Positions 60,292-64,000 of a DNA stretch of 64,000 bases are shown here, one piece after another. Below the pieces are notes generated by a model that had not been told where the DNA came from, did no database searches, and worked only from the letters and a program-made list of their open reading frames with translations. How positions within the stretch are numbered: position 1 is the first letter of the stretch; every line of letters begins with the position of its first letter. The DNA lies in the NCBI RefSeq assembly GCF_052056485.1, contig NZ_CP183948.1, positions 3,782,001-3,846,000 of the forward strand. Reading direction: 5' to 3'. The position numbers and the translations under genes are program-made. The stretch comes from Paenibacillus_AQ nitricinens. GTDB lineage: Bacteria; Bacillota; Bacilli; Paenibacillales; Paenibacillaceae.

Positions 60292-61320
60292 ATGCACAAA
60301 AACTACCGGCCTACAAAAGACTGGCAAACTTCAGATCCGGCTAGCTTAAAAATGGATGCTGAACAACTTTCAGAACTAGAAGCTAAGATTAAATCCGACT
60401 ATAGTAATATAAACGGAATTGTAGTGGTGAGCAATGGATATATTGCCTATGAACAATACTTCAATGGCTATGGCCCGGATGATCTGCATCATGTGGCTTC
60501 TGTAACGAAAAGCATCTTATCCGCCCTCATTGGTATTGCCATTGATGCCGGATATATCAAGCATGTTGATCAGAAGGTGCTGGATTTTTTCCCTGACTAT
60601 GTTCCCGACGATGCTGCTTCCCACCCGCAAAAACAAGAAATCACGATACGCCATTTGCTCAACATGACCGCTCCCTATGCTTTTGAAGACTGGCATGAAC
60701 CACTGGAGCAACTCTGTAAGTCGTCCGACTGGGTCAAATTCACACTTGATATCCTTGGCCACCGAGGGAATGTTGGTGATTTTAAATATTCCACCGCAGG
60801 GGCGCACTTACTGTCGGCGATCATCACTCGTTGCACAGGAAAAAGTGCCCGTGAATTTGGTAACGAGCAATTATTCAGTCCGATCGGTATGACGGAAATC
60901 CCGGATTATGAGATGAAATCATTTGGGTTTGATGATTTATTTGGGGTAAATGTGAAGGGATGGGTAGAAGACCCCAATCGTATCACCACAGGAGGATGGG
61001 GACTTACGTTGTCTCCACGCGATATGGCACGCTTTGGTTTATTATATTTGAACCGCGGAAAATGGGAGAACAATCAGATTATTTCGGAGACATGGATTGA
61101 AGAATCAACAGCGATGAACCCTAATCATTACGGTTATTTGTGGTGGCTACGCGAAGAAGATGGGATTTACACTTACTCAGCTTTAGGGGATGGTGGTAAT
61201 GTCATTTGCTGCATTCCAGAAAAAAAACTTGTCGTAGCTATCGCCTCAGAATTCACACTTCAGCCTCGTGACCGGTGGCCTCTGATTAAGGATTGTATAA
61301 TTCCGTCTGTAGTAGAGTAA
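60292..61320 (+). CDS. Serine hydrolase of the beta-lactamase/penicillin-binding family
   Basis: A 342-residue protein of the class C beta-lactamase/PBP4 fold without signal peptide. The nucleophile motif is SVTKS (S-x-x-K, ~residue 67), then YSTAG (YxN/S-like), GGWGLTLSPRDMARFGLLYL and YLWWLREEDG...GDGGNVICC. Such esterase-like members often act on small esters or peptides rather than beta-lactams. AAAGGAG precedes ATG 60292; the frame opens at TTG 60271. It directly follows the MerR gene and may be controlled by it. Confidence 0.88.
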   Translation: MHKNYRPTKDWQTSDPASLKMDAEQLSELEAKIKSDYSNINGIVVVSNGYIAYEQYFNGYGPDDLHHVASVTKSILSALIGIAIDAGYIKHVDQKVLDFFPDYVPDDAASHPQKQEITIRHLLNMTAPYAFEDWHEPLEQLCKSSDWVKFTLDILGHRGNVGDFKYSTAGAHLLSAIITRCTGKSAREFGNEQLFSPIGMTEIPDYEMKSFGFDDLFGVNVKGWVEDPNRITTGGWGLTLSPRDMARFGLLYLNRGKWENNQIISETWIEESTAMNPNHYGYLWWLREEDGIYTYSALGDGGNVICCIPEKKLVVAIASEFTLQPRDRWPLIKDCIIPSVVE

Positions 61321-61340
61321 AAAAGTAATGTTAGAAACAT

Positions 61341-61380
61341 GCTGGTTGCCACTTCATTAACATCAAGAAGAGCAACCAGC
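61341..61380. terminator. Possible terminator after the serine hydrolase gene
   Basis: GCTGGTTGC and GCAACCAGC form a nine-base perfect stem around a 22-base loop between two convergent genes. No T-tract follows on either side, so its role as a terminator is uncertain. Confidence 0.4.
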
Positions 61381-61405
61381 TGTCTACACTCTAAATCATT
61401 TTACT

Positions 61406-61795
61406 TCAAGGAAAAATAATATCTCCTTCGTTGCTGCTTACATCAAAAAATCCTACTTTGTGTTTTATAGCCAACTCCCGCATCGCCGTGTAAGCTTCGT
61501 CAGCTACGGAATACGCGAACGCCGCATAGATGACGGATGTGCCAAGCGAGTAGTCAGTCAACCGGTTATCCGTTCCGGCCTCCTCCATCGCCTCAAAAAT
61601 CTCATCCTCTACATTCATATTTGGAAATTGCTCGGACAACTCACTATAAAAGCGTTGCAGCGCCTCCGATAAAACTGATGGATCACTATAGGCATGGTCT
61701 TCCGACCACTGCACTTGCTGCTCATACCACTTCATAAACGCTGCTCTCTCTTGCGGTGCTTTAGACGTCTCGAACGCCATCAAATCATAGCTCAT
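61406..61795 (-). CDS. Uncharacterised 129-residue acidic protein
   Basis: A small soluble, acidic protein with a clear ribosome binding site (AGAGGAGGA). It begins MSYDLMAFETSKAPQERAAF, then WYEQQVQWSEDHAYSDPSVL, and has a helix-rich body ending in FFDVSSNEGDIIFP. Similar small proteins are known in many bacteria, but I do not know a function. It is transcribed alone, converging on the serine hydrolase. Confidence 0.7.
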   Translation of the reverse strand: MSYDLMAFETSKAPQERAAFMKWYEQQVQWSEDHAYSDPSVLSEALQRFYSELSEQFPNMNVEDEIFEAMEEAGTDNRLTDYSLGTSVIYAAFAYSVADEAYTAMRELAIKHKVGFFDVSSNEGDIIFP

Positions 61796-61978
61796 TTAAA
61801 ATCCTCCTCTAACCCACCCTAATCGTGCATTTTCAGTTCCTAAAAAGTTTCGGGCTTGAAAAAACTTCAATCATTCACTTCAAGTGGTAATTTAATGAAA
61901 TGACAATTGTCTTGATTATATATTAAAAATCATCAGATCAATACTATAGAATCACGATACTTATTCACCCATTAAATA

Positions 61979-63698
61979 TCATGTGAACTCTGGTATATCT
62001 ACAAAAGTAACCACTGGCTCCAATACGCCATGCAATTCAAACAAGATTAGTTCGTTCCCACCTTGAAGCAGAAGCGGTGCCGGTATGTAAAGCGTTTTTG
62101 TCGGACCCTTCTCCCAGTAGCGACCTAAATTAAAGCCGTTTATAAAAGCTTGACCTTTACTCCATCCGTCCAGCCGCAAAAAAGTATCCTCAGGCTTACT
62201 AACTTGAAAACACCCCCGATAGAAAGTGGGCTGCTGACGTTCTTCGCAATCTATCGAAGTGAATGATAATCCTTTAAGATCGGTTAATGGCAAGGAACGA
62301 ATGGTCCAATCATGCAAAAATTGATAGCCGAGTCTAACGCCACAGGTTATGCCTTTCGGATCACGGAGCAGCGGGCCATAATTTACACGCCCCATGTTCT
62401 CCACAAGAATGTCGATTTGCAGTCCCTCAATCGGGATCTCTAGTGAAATTCCTCTCGGATCCCAGCGTTCAACTGTACCGACAAAGCCCCCATTCGCGAA
62501 TACAAGCGCACGATCGCGTACTTCTTGAAGAACGAGCTTCACATGACTACGCGGTCCACTGATCTTCGTTGAATACAAGATAAATCCATAATCCTGACCC
62601 AGTTTCTCCATGGGCTCGGGACATGCTCTACTTTCTGGGTGAGACAAAACGTCTACCTGAGTGAACAGTGGTGCTGCTTCTGTCATCAACACTTTACCAT
62701 AAGCTTGTGACTTTATTAACGGCGGTAATTCCAGTGGCGGCAACGTCACGTATTTCTCAATTATTTTTCGAGCTGCGTAGAATTTTGCTGTTGGCTTACC
62801 AGATTCGTCCAGCAGTGTATCATAATCGTAGCTGGTTACGATGGGCTCATATTTGTCAAAAAGATTTGCCCCATTCATAAATCCAAAATTCGTCCCCCCA
62901 TGAAACATGTAGAAGTTAACAGAGGCTCCTAGAGCCAGTATTTCATCCAAAGTCTCCGCTACTTCTGATTCGGGGCGGGTATTATGCGGTTTCATCCAGT
63001 GGTCAAACCATCCATTCCAGAATTCCATGCACATCAACGGCCCCGTAGGCTGATATTCACGTAATTTAGCAAAGGCTTCCTTTGCCCGTGAACCGAAATT
63101 TACTGTGGCGAACACTCCGTCGATCAGCTCCATCTGAGGTGAATAGCAGAACATCCATGCCGCGGGCGATCATTCCTTCTCTCAGATACTTCAGGTAAGT
63201 CTTATCACTTCCAAAGCTTCCATATTCGTTCTCTACCTGAAGGGCGAGCACAGGTCCACCTTTAGTACTTAACAAAGGTCGCAATCTTGGAAGTAACACA
63301 TCGAAGTAGGCATCCACCTTAGATAAATAAACCTTATCATTACAACGCAGTTGGATGTTATCGTCTGCAAGTAACCAAGCTGGCAATCCACCAAATTCCC
63401 ACTCCGCACAAATATAAGGACTTGGCCGCAAAATCACGTGCAATCCGAGCTCTCCGGCGAGCTTAACGAAAGCCTCGATGTCAGCAAAGCCTGCGAAATT
63501 GAAGTCCCCTTCCTCTGGTTCGTGTAAATTCCAAGGAATATAGGTTTCAACAGTATTCAATCCGCAATCCTTCAGCTTCAGCAAACGATCCTGCCAATAT
63601 TCCGGAACGATCCGGAAATAATGAAGCGCACCAGAAAGCAACCGGATAGGTTGTTCGTCTAATATAAAATGATCCCCAGATATGGATAATTTCCGCAT
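61979..63698 (-). pseudogene. GH35 beta-galactosidase gene broken by a frameshift
   Basis: The two reading frames 63698-63066 and 63154-61979 together make a ~575-residue GH35 enzyme. The first part carries the family's start (FRIVPEYWQDRLLKLKDCGL), NTVETYIPWNLHEPEEG and the acid/base in LQVENEYG; the second has the nucleophile in MCMEFWNGWFDHW and the C-terminal beta domains (GRYWEKGPTKTLYIPAPLLL). The break lies at ~63130-63150: the first frame reads VLLFTSDGAD, the other takes up at DGVFATVNFGSR. In intact relatives some eight to ten residues lie between TSDG and the G-VxATVNFGS motif, so a short out-of-frame deletion has occurred. The enzyme would be inactive. RBS GGAGGAG remains. Confidence 0.85.
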
Positions 63699-63750
63699 AA
63701 AATTTCTCCTCCAACGTTGAGATAGGTTATCTCATTATAAGGAATAAAAA

Positions 63751-63808
63751 TAGCAACCCATATGGACGATTCTAATGAAATATATGGAGAATTCATTGGT
63801 TGCTAGAG
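63751..63808. promoter_or_regulatory. Repeat-rich divergent control region, GH35 / sulfatase
   Basis: TAGCAACC (63751-63758) pairs with GGTTGCTA (63798-63805) as distant arms. Between them two ATATGGA direct repeats (63760-63766 and 63782-63788), each followed by GATTC- or AATTC-like bases, are spaced by exactly 22 bases. This looks like a regulator binding site. Confidence 0.4.
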
Positions 63809-63853
63809 GCTTTTGTAATGCTATACACTATATCCATAGGGGGGTGGTTACGG

Positions 63854-64000
63854 ATGTCAAAAAGAACTCATATTTGGTTAATTACCACAGATCAAATGCG
63901 TGCGGACGCACTAGGTATCGAAAATGCTTCCGTACTGACACCTGAGCTTGACAAGCTTACTTCGGAAGGCACACTCTTCACTGGAGCTTACTGCGCTAGT
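63854..64000 (+). CDS. Sulfatase, N-terminal part (runs off window)
   Basis: Only the first 49 codons are present. ATG 63854 is preceded by GGGGGGTGG. The product starts MSKRTHIWLITTDQMRADAL, which is the strand with metal-binding D/Q residues of type I sulfatases (T-D-Q), followed by PELDKLTSEGTLFTGAYCAS. The catalytic Cys (CxPSR) would lie in the next few residues or just beyond. Divergent from the broken GH35 gene, it may belong to a sugar-sulfate use locus to the right. Confidence 0.75.
   Translation, partial: MSKRTHIWLITTDQMRADALGIENASVLTPELDKLTSEGTLFTGAYCAS

Overview
The window looks like a chromosomal segment of a low-to-mid GC, spore-forming Bacillota, most probably a Paenibacillus. 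The reasons are two very large S-layer-homology (SLH) surface proteins, a miaB-ricA gene pair as in Bacillus, a short-type 6-phosphogluconate dehydrogenase, AGGAGG-type ribosome binding sites with frequent TTG/GTG starts, and many carbohydrate-use genes with their own regulators. No tRNA, rRNA, prophage or full CRISPR-Cas locus is visible. The assignment is by gene content only.

Layout. 1-3.3 kb: the end of a two-gene 2-oxoacid:ferredoxin oxidoreductase operon (alpha-beta and gamma-delta fusions), divergent from an amino acid permease (3.65-5.0 kb). 5.2-6.5 kb: two uncharacterised proteins; the first is bracketed by two near-identical stem-loops. 6.5-9.4 kb: an NAD salvage operon (Nudix/winged-helix protein, nicotinamidase, nicotinate phosphoribosyltransferase). 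9.6-11.6 kb: miaB and ricA. 11.9-13.0 kb: an old-yellow-enzyme reductase. 13.2-18.0 kb: L-rhamnose catabolism (rhaB-rhaA-rhaD) divergent from a DeoR regulator. 18.0-23.0 kb: a methyltransferase, the oxidative pentose phosphate genes gnd and zwf, and a class I fructose-bisphosphate aldolase.

23.1-37.6 kb: a 1.55-kb-residue SLH surface protein carrying a lamin-tail-like domain and a DUF2252 kinase-like domain, then an apparent alpha-1,6-mannan operon. That operon encodes a cytoplasmic GH125 exo-mannosidase, a sugar ABC importer without its own ATPase, one secreted and two cytoplasmic GH76 mannanases, and is preceded by a strong promoter with a cre-like site and by a GntR/LacI-type regulator gene. 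The inferred flow is secreted cleavage of mannan, import of oligosaccharides, and cytoplasmic trimming. 37.7-45.2 kb: an insertion-sequence relic, an M3 oligoendopeptidase, a GH2 glycosidase divergent from an unusual ArsR-type regulator that shares a C-terminal domain with that same enzyme, and small DUF1801, DUF4180 and ankyrin proteins.

45.3-54 kb: a second large SLH protein (LamG, four Big2 repeats, Fn3) followed upstream by a two-component pair: a kinase that joins a classical HisKA kinase, a receiver and a LytS-type kinase in one chain, and a SARP/BTAD-type response regulator. 54.4-57.1 kb: a Fur-box-preceded siderophore-binding lipoprotein and a Btr-like AraC regulator. 57.3-59.1 kb: a complete IS3-family element with programmed frameshift signal, next to a solitary type I-C-like CRISPR repeat. 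59.4-64 kb: MerR regulator, serine hydrolase, a small unknown, a GH35 beta-galactosidase gene broken by an out-of-frame deletion, and the start of a sulfatase gene.
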